Assembly: GCA_013398055.1 (NCBI GenBank)
Contig: VZRS01005617.1
Span: 63,733-127,732 of the forward strand
Length of the DNA: 64,000 nucleotides
Direction of reading: 5' to 3'
Source of the DNA: Ifrita kowaldi
Taxonomy: Eukaryota; Chordata; Aves; Passeriformes; Cinclosomatidae
A program made the translations under genes and the position numbers. Below are positions 51,713 through 64,000 of this stretch, in pieces. The notes under the pieces are model-generated. The model saw nothing but the letters and a program-made list of their open reading frames with translations, was not told where the DNA came from and did no database searches. The first letter of the stretch is position 1; the number at the start of each line of letters is the position of its first letter.

Positions 51713-51722
51713 GACAAAGCAA
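51606..51722 (-). promoter_or_regulatory. SHANK2: Putative 5' leader of the SHANK2 short isoform
   Basis: The sequence directly upstream of the first ATG has an in-frame TAA at 51617-51615 and two upstream ATGs (51712 and 51645). It is poor in CpG, so no CpG-island promoter sits here. A TATA-like tctatatttt lies near 51658-51649, but that would leave a leader of only about 20 nt. Alternatively, the AG at 51724-51723 splices in a non-coding first exon from further upstream, making 51722 the 5' boundary. I cannot tell which from sequence alone. Confidence 0.5.
51619..51645 (-). CDS. Second short upstream ORF (8 codons)
   Basis: The ATG at 51645-51643 opens MLGYCTII and stops at TGA 51621-51619, 13 nt before the first SHANK2 ATG. 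It lies entirely inside the putative leader and overlaps the 35-codon uORF in another frame. Its existence as an ORF is certain; translation is unknown. Confidence 0.35.
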   Translation of the reverse strand: MLGYCTII

Positions 51723-51769
51723 CTTAAAAGGAATAAAAAAGGCAGAGAGGAAAAAGAAAGAAGAAGAAA
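51723..51769 (-). promoter_or_regulatory. Long pyrimidine tract ending in AG (candidate acceptor for a leader exon)
   Basis: On the minus strand this is almost pure pyrimidine for about 45 nt, ending ttattccttttaag. AG is at 51724-51723. It looks like a strong 3' splice site 117 nt upstream of the SHANK2 short-isoform ATG. If used, it joins a non-coding exon located upstream. It could also simply be a polypyrimidine stretch near a promoter. Confidence 0.4.
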
Positions 51770-52514
51770 TCATGCATGGTGGTTTGTGTTCTATATGAAT
51801 GACTGGATGAACATGTGATCATGTATTCTGTGGGCTAGCTAGGACTCTAAAAGGAAAAAAAGTAAGTGAACTGAACGACAGTATCATTAATAAACTCCTC
51901 AATCGTGGATGTACCAGATGCATCTTCTAGTGAAGCCAAAATGAAACCAACCAGAAGAAAAATGAGGCAGCATTTTAAATTTAAAGATAATAAATTATGA
52001 TTTTCTATTAGCTAACTAAAAGGCACAAATATATTCTGAAAGCTATGCCTTGCATCAAAAGCCCTTTTTCAATCCTATTGAATGTTGCATGCTGCAAGAA
52101 TCCCACATGATCATCTGACAGCCTACAATGCTAACAACGTGCAGCTGCCTTGGCGTCATCAAGCACAAATTTCCACAGCATCAAGAATCTGCATAATTGA
52201 AATAGTAACAAGGCATGCACAAGCAGGAAAACACATTTTCTAAGGAATATTTCCTGTCTCCTGATAAACAATTAATATTATAAAACAAGGAGATGGTGTA
52301 AAGGACTATTTATGTAAGCAGTATTCCCTTAAAGAGAAAGTAGCCTTAGGAATCTCACTGTCATTGGCTGAGATAAAAGTAGAAGGTAGATGAAGAAAAT
52401 GCACAAAATACACATTAAAATGGGACCTTTCAGATACAGGGAACACTCTGTAAAAGCCTTAAGTTGTTTAATACCTTTCATTAAACATGAAGTTACTAAA
52501 AATAAGCTCAAAGC

Positions 52515-52535
52515 AAAAAAAAAAAAAAAAAAAAA
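52515..52535. repeat. A21 homopolymer
   Basis: Twenty-one A on the plus strand, followed by an A/G-rich stretch. No retroposed body was recognised next to it. Confidence 0.92.
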
Positions 52536-53475
52536 GAAAAAGGAAAAAAATTGGAATGCTCTTTTAGGTACCAAACACGAGTTGCAGGGGTTAAGTTCAT
52601 GAATTGTCAGCACTGCAAACGATGCTGCTCTAAAATACCTACAGAACCAGTTCAGATGGAAAGGAGTGTGGGCAAGTTTGCTTTCCTTAATTTTTTACTA
52701 GCCAACTTCTGTTCCCACTGGTCTCGTGCAGAATTCAGTCCCCAAAGCAGCGAGTGCAAGGAGAGAACTGGATCTGCCTCGGGGCCATTAATAATCCCCA
52801 GGGGGAGGAGGAAACTAAATAAAGAGAAATTGCTGTGACCTTTTTATTTAAGGTCTGAACAAAGCGAGGGATGATGATCTCAGGACACCAGTGGACAGCC
52901 TCCAAACTCCAGATTTTTCGTGCATCACAGACCATCCTTTTGGTGCCTTTCCAGCTCTGCGGGATGAAACTTCCCATGGCTGCTGAAGCGATGATGTAAG
53001 GTTGTCTCCCAAATTGCAGTGTGTTTAACACCACTCATGAATTCAAACTGCCACAGCGGTGACTTTGTGGGCAAGAGATGGGCTCCATCAGCACCAACAG
53101 CTTCGGTGTCTCTGAACTTACTGTTATTCGCTGCATCATTCAGACATTTCCTGTTCTTACAATTGGAAAACTCCTGCTTCTTGAGAAAGCCCAACACCCT
53201 CCTGCTCAGGGATAGCGGGGTGGGATGGAATATGCAACTCTCAGAGCCCACTGAAGCTCTCCAGTGTTCCAGCTCTCTCTGGTGTTCTAGAAGCTGACTG
53301 GTCCTGCCAGTGCCTTGGCTGATTTCTCTCATTTCACCACCACGTTCTCCAGGTGGGTCCCTGTACTGACCCACTGAAGAGTCAACTGTGGTTTATTTTC
53401 TTAATACTTGGTCAAATTAATAAAACCCATTCCCTTCAAGTTTCCTTGAAATCAATAAGCAATCAATAGCTTAAT

Positions 53476-53521
53476 AGAGCTTAGAAGGCAACTTCTGAGA
53501 GCTTAGAAGGCAACTTCTGAG
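53476..53521. repeat. Perfect 22-bp tandem duplication
   Basis: The unit, which begins agagcttagaaggcaact, occurs twice head to tail without a mismatch, suggesting a recent duplication. Confidence 0.92.
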
Positions 53522-56500
53522 ATCCTAATCATAGCAAGAGTTTGCTTCAAAGAACACCCTCGTGTTCCCTCCCCACTCCAGTGTCAGTTCATTTCCACAC
53601 AGAATTCAGAAATTTATCAGCTCAGCAAACTCAGGATCAGTTCACCTGGTCTACACACCCCAAAAAAACCCCAGGCATCCAGGGTTCTTCCAGAGCCAGC
53701 TAATGAAATGGCTGGGCACTGTCAAGTCATGCTCACTTCATCCTAATGTGCAGATTAAAGGTCTAAAAACCACCTCTGATTTTCTTCTCATGTACAGCAC
53801 ACCCATTCCACAAACTACCCAGGTTTATACTTCAATTCATGTACTGAAAGTGGGGATACCAAGTAGCTAACATTTTACAATTTTACATTTTACAATATTT
53901 TGCAAAGTTTTGACTTTTACATGCAGGAGAGAGGTGAGAGGGAAGGGAAGGGGAAGCACAACGTGATTTTTGGTGAGAAAACACACAAACTGATCTCTAC
54001 TATTTGACAAATACAGCTTTCTAATATACAGTTGCAGCCATAAAGAAAACAGCATCACAGCCTGGGAAGTAAAAATGTAGGCTTGAAAAAATCAGATGTG
54101 TAGCATTTCTTCTCATTTATGTTCCCTAGGAGTAGGGAACCTGCAATAATCCTATGCCTTGAGTGGCTTAAACTTGTTCAAGCAACCACAGAAAGCAAAT
54201 TGATTCTCCACACACCCCCCAGTGCAGCAGAGTGAAGAACCAGCAGCAGGAAAAGGTGGAAGACCAAGAGGCACACACAAAAATGAACTGAACTTGCAAC
54301 CTCCATACCCTTTCTCCCAGAAAAGTTTGCATTCCCAAGACAAGGGGGCAGAAGAGGGGGAGAGTTTAACCTCTGACTGCTTGCAATGCTGCTTTTTGCT
54401 TGCTTTGCCACGCCAGGGTTCTCTGTGCCAGTCAGGATGGACCCTCCACTGAAGGCCTGTTCACAGTCCACCTGCTCCTGGCAGGCAAAGTGGTGCCAAA
54501 TGTGAAAGTAGGTCAAAATTTCTCCCCATGAGCCTTCTTGGCAGCGTCTCTTTGATCCTGGAGGTGTTGTAAATACTCAGCAGCAGAACACAGGGTACAG
54601 CAACCAGTGACAAATGAAGGTGGCATTACATGAGGAGCCTGCTCAGAGGCCTGAGCTCAAGCAAGAAGAGGAATTTCTTCCCAGGCTCTTCCAGCACAAT
54701 GCACAGCTCTGTGTGAGGCCAGACAGCCCCTGTTATCTGTGATATGCCAAATTTCAATAGGTAAAATCCCTGAAGTCCATTTCTGTCCCATCCCAAACCG
54801 AAATTAAACAGCTTCCATTTCAGAGACGAGTCCTCAGAATATGACCAGTTCCATATGATGGTAATAAAATGAGTAATTCTAAAATCAATAGCTCATTGCT
54901 TAAATAGGGCACACACTGCTTTGACTTTGGGCTGTGGAAGGCCAAGATTCATTGCAGGCAAAGTTAAATGCAAAAAGCATCCTATCAAGTGCAGGATAGT
55001 TCTGTGTGGAGCACAATCATAAAAACTTCAGGCTGAAATAACAGTCAGTCTAAAGCTCTGCTTTACACAAGCAGTAAATATTAGCAAACATATTTGTTCA
55101 TCAGCACATGTAGCTTCCTCAACAATTTAAGGCTCAAGAATTGTGCAGAGGTGTTACATTTTCCATAATTTTACAGACTTACCAATAGAGAGAGGAAAAT
55201 GCAAGGATTTGCCCACGGTCAGACAGACATGTGAGTTTTGAACTCAGCACCGTTCCACATAACAACCATCATTTGTGTGGGCTTTTCAAAGCAGCAGGAA
55301 TTCCTGCTTTGCTAACAGCCCATTAGGATAATACTTGAGGAAGGAAGGAGAAATGTCAAGTCTGTCATAAAGACCTGCATGAAGAAAATAAAGGTTGGAG
55401 TGCGGGTTCCTGCTGGAGGCAGGCCCATGAAGCCCGGCTTCCTGTTCTCATCTGGGATAACTACACCCTATCTTAAGGCATGACTAATTCCACAAGTTAA
55501 AATACTAAATCACAGAGGTGGAGACTGCCAGGACAACAGGATGTGTTTGGGCAAGTTTGTATCAAGTGTTTCATTGCTGATTTCGATCTGAAAAACAGCA
55601 CTAGAGGACACTCCACTGAAAATGATCACCATTATCTGGAAACAAAAGAGGCTGTTTGGTATATTGTCAGTGTCTCCCCGAGGCAGAGGAAAGAAATGAA
55701 TTTAAAAGGAATTCTTTTCCTGATTCTCTGCAGTCATGCATCCCCTGGAAAGGCAACCCAACCCTTTCAGCTCCAGTAGCCCCTGAGCCCACAAGCCATT
55801 CAGCCAGGACTTGCTCTCCCCTTGAGTGAGAAGTGGCTCTCTCCAGGTTCATTCCTTTCAGTTGGCCAAGTAAATCGAAATCTCTTCATTAGCCCTTTTT
55901 CCTCTCCTCAGCACTCTTGCAATTGCAATCTTTTGGAAAGATCTACAGAGTTCACAGCTAGATACATCCTAGAAGAATCAAGTGCTCTGCCAGGTGCAAT
56001 AAAATGATATCTAAATCATTCCATACATTTATATCCAACGTCTGGAAGCAGTCACACTAATTCCTTTCAGGATAAGATGGCCAATTTATGGTGGTTATGT
56101 TCAAGCCAGAGAAGGGCATTTGGGAAATCTGCTCAAGAGGAGGAGCCCCTTGTGCATTATCCAACAGTCAATCCCTGTTAAAGACACATCAAAAATATTC
56201 TCTCCCTCTTTTCGGGAAGTAACGTGTCCTGACACCACGTGAAATGGAAATTACGTCTACAGCACACCTTATTGTAGGAGGTAGCAAACTTTCAATGGGA
56301 AAACATTTCCTGTTACTGCTGGAAGGGGTCAACCTTACAATTTATAGTCAGCTACTCCAATGACTTCAGGAAAATTGGCTAATCCTAGTAATTAAGGCCT
56401 TCAAGATTAATGAAGACTCTGTCTGTGATTGCTCAAGTTTCCCAGGCATCGATCATCCACTTTTACGTCTCAAAGAAGAGCTCTCACAGCTCTCCTGCAC

Positions 56501-56674
56501 CAGGCACAGCAGCAATCACTTGTTCAAGAGGCAGCAGCTACAGCAGCAAATGGGTTCTGTGCACAGCAGAGAGAAAAATACACAAACTGCCCCCAAAAAA
56601 ACCCACTGGCAACCCAAACAGAAACAGTGGGATGTAGCCAACCATAAATTCAAACTCACAGCGACCTCTCCCTT

Positions 56675-56715
56675 CATGGAATCCTGGAATCCCACAGTGG
56701 TTGGGGTTGGCTTAC
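56675..56715 (-). mobile_element. Possible CR1 LINE remnant
   Basis: The stretch tcatggaatcctggaatccc followed by acagtggttggggttggc resembles the extreme CR1 3' end only. Too short to be sure. Confidence 0.35.
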
Positions 56716-58502
56716 TCTGTACAGCTGAGCAATCCTAATGTCATATATGAAAACTCTAAATGGTTTTCCTTTGGAACATGTGTTTATCTGGAAGTTTGTA
56801 GCAAGGTGTGTCTGGGAGGAAGAAAATATTCCCAAATAGATGGGTAAGTACCTCAGCACTCTACTCAGGGCAGACAGAACCCATCATCAGAATGGGAATA
56901 CTGGAGAACAGTAAACTTTACATTGATAAATTCCTTACTAGGCATCTGGAGATACAAGTCCAAGGAGTATGATCATGGTACAGTAATTAAAATACGACAG
57001 AGAAGGGATGAACAGAATCACACTGAACTAAAAATTCTCCAAGTCATTCTGCTATTTCATTAAAAAAAATGAATTGGAGAATCAGGGCTGCATATGGGAG
57101 TGCAGCATGGAATCAAATGCTTCGTACTACCTACGGATCTCAGCTTCACAGGTGCTCTCAAAGGAATCCAAGAAGAGAATATTTACTGGCACAGACAATT
57201 GCTGGTTTTGTGTGAGTGCCTGACTGGCACAGCTGGCACTCAAACAAAATAACCCAGAGAAGACAGACAGGATCACCATTACCCCTGCTTGCACTGTTTT
57301 CCTCTCTGGTTTTATGAATTGTGGCAAACAATTCAAATTGCAACAGGAAGGACATGGTCTACCTTCTCCTTGGTAAACTTGGCACAGCTGTGTCTTCCTC
57401 AGCTGGCTACATTCAGACCGGGTAAAAGAATAGGAAAATAGGAAAGGATGCTCCAGCAATCCTCCTCTAAGCTCCCCATATTCATATATTTGTCTTTCCA
57501 ATCTCCTGTACCAGCGCTGTTTCTCCAGAGTCAGTAAACATCTCGTGGAGCTCTTTGATCATGGGAACAGCAAGGCTACAGATTTTGCTTTGAAATCTGC
57601 TGATGAAAGAGGGATATGTCAAACTGTGGCTGTTTTAAAAGACATTCAGATATTCTCCAGTTCTGGATCTGTACTCCACAGTGAGGGAATCACAAACTCC
57701 AGTAAAACCTGACAGGGCACATCACATCTTCCACCTAAAAAAGGTGTTTCATTCACACTTCTAAACAAGGAATCAAGCCATCCATATTGGATTTTGAATA
57801 CTTGATACCCTGGGTAAAAAAAGAACAGTTCTCCACTAAGTGCCCAAACCCACACCAATATCAGCCATGAAGTGATTCAGGAAGAATCAGGAAGTCAGAG
57901 AGATGGTGCTGCTTCTTCCAGCCTGTGATCAGCAGAGGTGCCCAAAAATTAACCATCATTACAAAGAAGCAACCTGTCTTAAAGAGAGTAGCAGTGCTGT
58001 ACACTTCCATGGGTTTATGCTATAAAGCTTTACCAAAAACTACAGGTTTAAAAGAGAAATGTTGAATTTCACAACAGAAGTGCAAAGTAGTTGCACAATG
58101 TCTTTATGGAGAACCAAGGAGAAACTACTTCTCTCTCTCTCCCCCTCAGTCCACATTCCTTTATTCAGCTTTTAATTACATTTAATGCCATATTTTTTGG
58201 TGTGTAGGAGAAGGGAGCAGCCAACCTAAAGTAACACTTTTCAAATCAATTGATCTGGCTAATGGTACTTGTGGGATTTTTCTCTGTTTTCACCTTGTGC
58301 TGCTGAAAGTGCAACTTAAGTAAAATACTGATACAGCAAACCAGGAAGTCAAACAACTTCCTGGGAAGGGAAATCATCCAGTAAAATCTGATTCTATATT
58401 ATGGAGGAATCTCAGGATAGGGCATGAAAGGAATAAAAAAGTTAAGTAAGTTATGGTAAGTTCATAATCCTAAACAAATACGTATCTAGGGTATATGTGC
58501 AC

Positions 58503-58540
58503 CATATATATGGATATACTGATATCCATATATGGATATA
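58503..58540. repeat. AT-rich palindromic repeat
   Basis: The word ccatatatggatat and its reverse complement alternate across this stretch, so it can fold as a hairpin. It is probably a degenerated simple repeat. Confidence 0.75.
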
Positions 58541-60109
58541 TTTATACACACACTCGTAACAAAACAAGTATTTTAGCCTTTTTGAGGAGAAATGTTATTA
58601 TTCTTTCACATCTGCACCGGTGGGGAGAAAACCAAAAAATCATTGGGGGTGAGGAGAGTGGCAAAATAAAACCCAAAAGCTTGATTCCTCTGTATTAATG
58701 AATTTAATTTCTGTTTTAAAAATGAACAGTCATTTCAAACACCACACATGCCAAGTGAAAACCAGACATGGAGCATGCGGGCAGGAGTCCTTCTGGTATG
58801 GAACAGCCGAGTTCTATAGCCCAGAGTCCTCCAAACCCCTTCACACATATTGTTCCACCTAGCACAGGAATATTTTGGGCTCCAGCACGCTCCACTTGCA
58901 GCTGATACTTACCAGCAATTTGCAGTTTTAATTATCAAGCAGTGTGAGCCTGGACTGTGAAAATATTAATATTCACTGCTGATACGATGAGCTTTGAGCA
59001 CACAGGCTGTCCAAACACTCACATATGTTTAGGTAACCAGAATATTTATCTAATAAACACTTTACTGGTTGGGTTTGTATTTTCCTACCCCAAATCAGCT
59101 GCAGTTCCAGCCCTTGATATTGCCACTAAACCACAGAGAAATAGGAATTTTCTCCCTAATCATCTTAACACACAAAGTGTTTAGATAAAAGGAATAACAA
59201 TTATAGATATTAAAACCACTGCTTTTTTATGGAGGTTTTTTTTTTTTTAAATTAATAATTTTCCAGCTGTTCTTGCTAAAGTTGGTCATTACTGTCACAG
59301 ACAACACCAGTACCAAGGAGAGGAGCATGTTCAGGGTTACCAAACAGGACAAGTAACAAAGGTAGAACAAGGGAAGTAACTTCAGTCACACCTTGAGTTT
59401 AAAAGAAAACAAACAGCAAGTGTTTTATTAACACTTTTAAAATGTGTTACAAGTCCTTGAAGGCAGCAGTTTGACCTTGCAAGTCTTTAAAACTCTGACT
59501 GAACTCACTGTATGTTTTGGTATCATAACTCCACTTGCTCCAAGAGAGTCTAAATAAAAATAAACTATGAAATAGGGGAAAGAAACAGGTGATTTCAGGA
59601 CTGTTGAGAAACATGAGTTTCAAATTAATTGTAAGGGATCCCTCAGGTTTTCCATCACACCCTGTTTGCTGTGATGAGCAGGAGGAATTAGCATCCTGCT
59701 GTCCTGCATTCCTCGGAAAATAGATACAGCCCTAACCACAAGGAGTCTGAGCAGCCCTGGCTGTTCATTTCATCTGTACAGATGTAAGTATTTCACTCAC
59801 AAGTCTGCACTGTACAGAAGAGCACAGAGCTTAAATCAGTGTTAAACACACTGCAAAATTTTATGACAAGAAATGTTATGCCTTTTGTGCATAACTTGCA
59901 AGTAAGTTTGAAGTTCTGTCTCAAAACAAATGAGGCCTCACCAAAGGCATAAAGATTTTCTGAAAACATCTTTATTCTTCTCCAAGAGCTTTAAAAATAC
60001 AGTGTACAGTGAGAAACTTTGATTTTCTAGGATTTTACACAAAAGGCCTGTAAAGGTGATGTGAATTATGGTTTAATTTTCACATATCCCTTTAAAAACC
60101 CTGACTAAT

Positions 60110-60136
60110 CGTTATTAGTTATTCGTTATTAGTTAT
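60110..60136. repeat. Short tandem duplication of 'cgttattagttat'
   Basis: Two copies separated by one or two bases, followed by an inverted-like aaataactaaacg. Low complexity. Confidence 0.75.
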
Positions 60137-62635
60137 ATAGAAATAACTAAACGTTATTTCACAGTCTCATTAACAGCAGAAAGGAGGTGGCAACTCTACC
60201 TTTTTTTCTGAAATATATTCTCCCTCTGCATTTCTCTAATTGCACTAAGCCCTTGGGTTATTTTAAGTGTCTCTCCAAATTTTGCTTCCCTGCAAGACAG
60301 GTTGAGAAACGTCCACCTTAACAGCTCTCCTGCCTACCAGTATCACCATTTCCAGCAATTTTGTCAAAGCATGGCCACTTTAGCCCAAAATGTTGGTAGC
60401 AGTGAAAAAATCACTGACTTTGCAATTTAATTTAAATTAGCCATGACTTCTCTCAATTATGTGAATGTTGAACTGGAACCTCTCCTTACTGCCCCCTTGC
60501 CTTTCATACTCAGCTCGTTGGTTGCACTGATGTGGGATTTCTGGGAATACGAAGCTATGTATTGGAGACAGGGTAAAAACCTTGGTTTATCATTTCAAGT
60601 CAGTTCAGGTGCACAGAATTTAACGTATTTCAGAATTTATGGTGTTGGAAATGTTGGCAGGAGAGGTAGAGCCATAGGTGCACCCGCTCCAGGTTTGGAC
60701 ACACTGGTCTAAAGGATCCCGCAGCCTACTCAGTATCAGCCCCGGTTTTCACCAAACTCTTGATTCTGTTATCTGGGCCCCATAAAAAATTAGAGAAATT
60801 AGAAGACACATGGGTAACAGTCTTTTTTTCCCCTAAAAACGCAGGTGCCACCTTTTCTTAGCGCACACATTTAACACTCGCTATTCCTCTGCTCAGAACC
60901 TGCCATGAACTCAGTTCTAGTGTAACACTTATCCCTCCAAGCAAATCTTTTGTTGATACATTTTAGTCCTTGTCAGACATCGTTTCTCCCACGACAGGCT
61001 GACATTTTGTGTCAGAGAGAGCAGGAAGCCCCAGCAGCATCACCAGCCACTCAATCGGTGCATCTGCCAATCATCGCCGTGGAGCTCCCCACACATCCAC
61101 AGGGACGGAGAGAGCATCTGCCCCTTGGCTCGGGGAAGGCATGACACTTTCAAAGGACCTGGGTAAAGTACTGCTCTGTCCAGCAGGTTCCTGGCATGCA
61201 GCAGCAGCTCAGGCTGTGGATTTAAGTCTGACACACACGGGACTCAAGCCCAGACCCCCTTTAGTCCAGGTGAACACTCCAACAGCAGCTATTGTTTGCT
61301 CTTCAGCTGCTCCCGCTTTGTTCGGTTTGACTCCACTCCATTTCTAAAGAAACACGGCTCCAGCACATCTGGTTTGTCCCAGGACAAACAAGGCACCCTC
61401 CTCCCACCACGGAAGAGACCGAGCATGAAAATCCACCCCTTTCCGATTTTGGATCATTTCAGCTTCTCAGAGGAACAAAACACATACATTTCCTGCCAGC
61501 CACCCTGAGAATTTTGCCTCAGAGATCAAACTCGCCAAATGCAGCAAATATTTGTGAAAATCTGGCTGGAAAGAGGGGGTTGGGGGAAAAAAAGAGTGGT
61601 TTAAATCATTGCTGCCACTGGAGGCAAGCCCGCAGTGCGAGCTTATCGGTTATGTGTTCCATTTGGGGCTGCCAAAACTTCCAACTGCATCACTCCCCAG
61701 CAGAGGCACCATATGGAGGCTTTGCTCAGCTGGTGATGAGGTGAGAGCACGGCAGCCAAAGGTGCCCTGGGGCAGGGAATTAAATCATGGCAGGGGCTGG
61801 GACGCAGGAATGGAAAACACTGATTGTTAGAAACCTAATCATTCTCCTTTCCCCCTTCTCCACCCACTAAAAAAAAATGCCATTTGAATCTCCTGTTTTC
61901 CTCTGCTCTAGTTATGTGGCTCTTGTTTCTGACCAACCTGGTGTCACACCCTCACAAACTTCTCTTTGTGCATCTCCACTCCTTTTTCTTTCCTTTTCTT
62001 TTTAAATTTCCTCTAATCTAATTTAAAGAAAAAAACCACTTCATTCCCCCCATGCGCAGGACACAGGCTGCTGCTTTCAGTGGTGACATTTAAATCCACG
62101 CTGTCCTCCAGCATCCGGCCGGAGGAGTTGCAGAGGAAATCCTGCTGAGCCTGGGAGTACCAATTGCTGTGCAGGAAATGGCACAGCCCCCAAATCCCAG
62201 CCCTTGCAGGCAGCAGCTTCTCGACCACAGTGACACAGTAAAGTCTGGACCAGCACTAGAGGTAGATCCTAAAAGTTTTTCAGAAGCAGCACTGTGATTC
62301 TGAATTTGGGAAAGGCTGTGTATTTTTTGTCAGCTGCTGATCTCTCTTTGCTAACACTTATAAACTTAAAATTTAGGCAAATATTTAGCCCAGAAAACGC
62401 CTGACACATTTGAGTCATTAGTTACCAAACCACTGGTTGCTAAAAGCTGAAGTCTCACTGAAGTGGGTTAAGCAAACTTCACTGTCAAGGCAGCACACGA
62501 CTTAAAAATGCACCTACAAGCTAATGGAAACTTTTATCACTCACTGTGGAGTTTTGCATCTTACTGGAATTGTATTAGATCTTAACAGTGCAATTCTAGC
62601 AGAGGTTTAGATGGAGAGGAACCACAATTCAGATG

Positions 62636-62654
62636 CACACACACACACACACAC
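62636..62654. repeat. (CA)n microsatellite
   Basis: About nine and a half uninterrupted CA units. Confidence 0.95.
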
Positions 62655-63630
62655 GCCCTTTTTACCTCCTGTTTCAGCAGTTCCTTTCAATATTTGCTGT
62701 AGTCACCAGCACAAAAAGCTCCATCGTGCCATCACACAACAGCAGGGGAGGCAAAGTGCAAAGTTGTTTATCAGCAACCAAAGGAATTTCCATTAGAAAC
62801 TGAATAACTGGAAATGAAAAACTTCACATTTTACATCTCCACCTGCTCCACGGAGGCTACAATTATTTCTTTAATTATTGCCTAAATACATATGCAATTC
62901 TTCAAACTGCATCAAATTATGCTCTTCAAGTTAATGAGGCACAAGGTATTAAAACTGAGCTACCCTTGCCTTTCTGCCTCACATTAAGAGCAGTTCAGGG
63001 CCATCAGACAGCTACACTCACAGTTAATTAATTAATTCAGAACAGACAACGGGCAAGTCCAACAAAATAACTTTAGACATCAGGTGAGGTTACATGCACA
63101 CAAAACACTTTACATGCTTTTTTTTTCTACAGTTTGGCTGGTGCTGACTGTTCTCTGTGCCCAAAAGAACCATGGTATCACATCTGCAGAGGTCTTAAAT
63201 CATTACAATCCCAGAGAGCTTTCAGATGTAACCACATCACTGCCTCACACGGTTGTATTTAATTACAATGATGAGCATACTTAGATATTTTTGCTACCAT
63301 CTTCTAGCCAAACCTGAGCTATGTGTATAGGTAAAAAAGGTAAAATGCTGCTGGTTTTACCTGTTTCCACCAGAGGAAACCAAGGATTATGTTTAGAATA
63401 TATGCCTGCAGGTGAGAACAGCTGTAAAATCACTTTCCACTTATTATGAATGTGTCAATCCCAGAATAAAGCAAGAGAAATTGTGGATTTCTTGTTAAGA
63501 GCGAACAGCACCATTTTAATCTCCTTACTCCCATTTCCTTCAAGAGATGACCTGAACAGTACAGGCTTCCCAGGAAACATTAATACAGTGGAAGTGGTGC
63601 CATCCAACACAAAACAAACAAAAGAGCACT

Positions 63631-63702
63631 TCACAGAATCCTAGAATGGTTTGGGTTGAAAGGGACCTTGAAGATCATCCAGTTCCAATCCCACATCATC
63701 TA
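63631..63702 (-). mobile_element. CR1 LINE 3' fragment
   Basis: It reads cacagaatcctagaatggtt, then tgggttgaaagggaccttga, then agatcatccagttccaatcc, close to the textbook CR1 3' end. It looks less diverged than most copies here. Confidence 0.82.
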
Positions 63703-64000
63703 CTTCTAACCCCAGTTCAGAAAATCCAATTTATTCTCCGTGTGACAACACCTCTCTCACTGTTCTGCCTGGGGAGAACCAACGTGAAAATGTGGGAAGC
63801 AGGATACAAAATATAACAACAGCTCTCATACCTTCCCTCAATTTGTGCAAGGATCCATTTGCCAGGATTTAGTGGATTGCTGCCAGGCAAGCAGCACTCA
63901 GCAAGCACATATGCCAAATTCCCCACCCCAGGGACACAGGGCCACCATAACCAGGAGAAAATCCCTTTGCTCCCTGTCAGTTTTACATTCCTCACCACTT

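Larger units (their letters stand above)
51776..64000. other. Non-coding DNA upstream of the SHANK2 short-isoform exon
   Basis: No exon was recognised on either strand. I looked for the SH3 domain and the following linker (HYTVGSYDSF region) of long SHANK2 on the minus strand and did not find it. The region is therefore probably intron of the long isoforms and/or the distal promoter region of the short one. It holds a 21-nt A run, a 22-bp tandem duplication, a palindromic AT-rich patch, a (CA)n microsatellite and one or two CR1 fragments. Confidence 0.6.

Noticed and set aside
55340..55400. Minus-strand acceptor-like sequence followed by a Tyr-Asp word, resembling the SHANK2 linker upstream of the PDZ domain
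   Set aside because: The match stops after two residues, and no donor in the right phase follows. It is chance.

Overview
The window is vertebrate nuclear DNA, and almost certainly bird DNA. It is AT-leaning, almost all non-coding, and carries about a dozen short, 5'-truncated LINE fragments whose ends have the avian CR1 3' signature. Two short, well-bounded coding exons can be recognised, both on the minus strand. They encode the first part of the PDZ domain of SHANK2 (ProSAP1/CortBP1), a postsynaptic density scaffold protein. All other open frames look like chance ORFs, apart from two short upstream ORFs in the putative leader of the SHANK2 short isoform.

Layout, in the direction of SHANK2 transcription (high to low coordinates). 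Positions 64000-51776 are non-coding: either intron of the long SHANK2 isoforms or DNA upstream of the short-isoform promoter. At 51769-51723 there is a strong pyrimidine tract ending in AG, followed by a putative 5' leader (51722-51606) with two uORFs. Coding exon A (51605-51431) starts with three consecutive Met codons and encodes the short-isoform N-terminus plus the PDZ carboxylate-binding loop. Intron A (51430-49780, 1651 nt) opens with a GT-rich tract and contains a 21-nt G/C homopolymer. Coding exon B (49779-49655) continues the PDZ domain in the matching phase. From 49654 to 1 there is more than 49 kb of the next intron. I did not find the exon that should carry the PDZ alpha-B helix, so it probably lies beyond position 1.

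The intron holds CR1 remnants, microsatellites, two assembly gaps (25929-26194 and 49119-49152), some GC-rich patches and a notable long hairpin at 33152-33212. I see no bacterial-type operons, CRISPR arrays, tRNA or rRNA genes, intact transposons or endogenous retroviral genes.

Three observations deserve a second look. First, exon A appears to do double duty: codons of the short-isoform N-terminus also form a 3' splice site that the long isoforms could use. Second, an upstream ORF ends in a TGA that overlaps the SHANK2 short-isoform ATG. Third, the intronic hairpin has a 21-bp stem. These are sequence-based readings; no alignment, folding or expression data were available.
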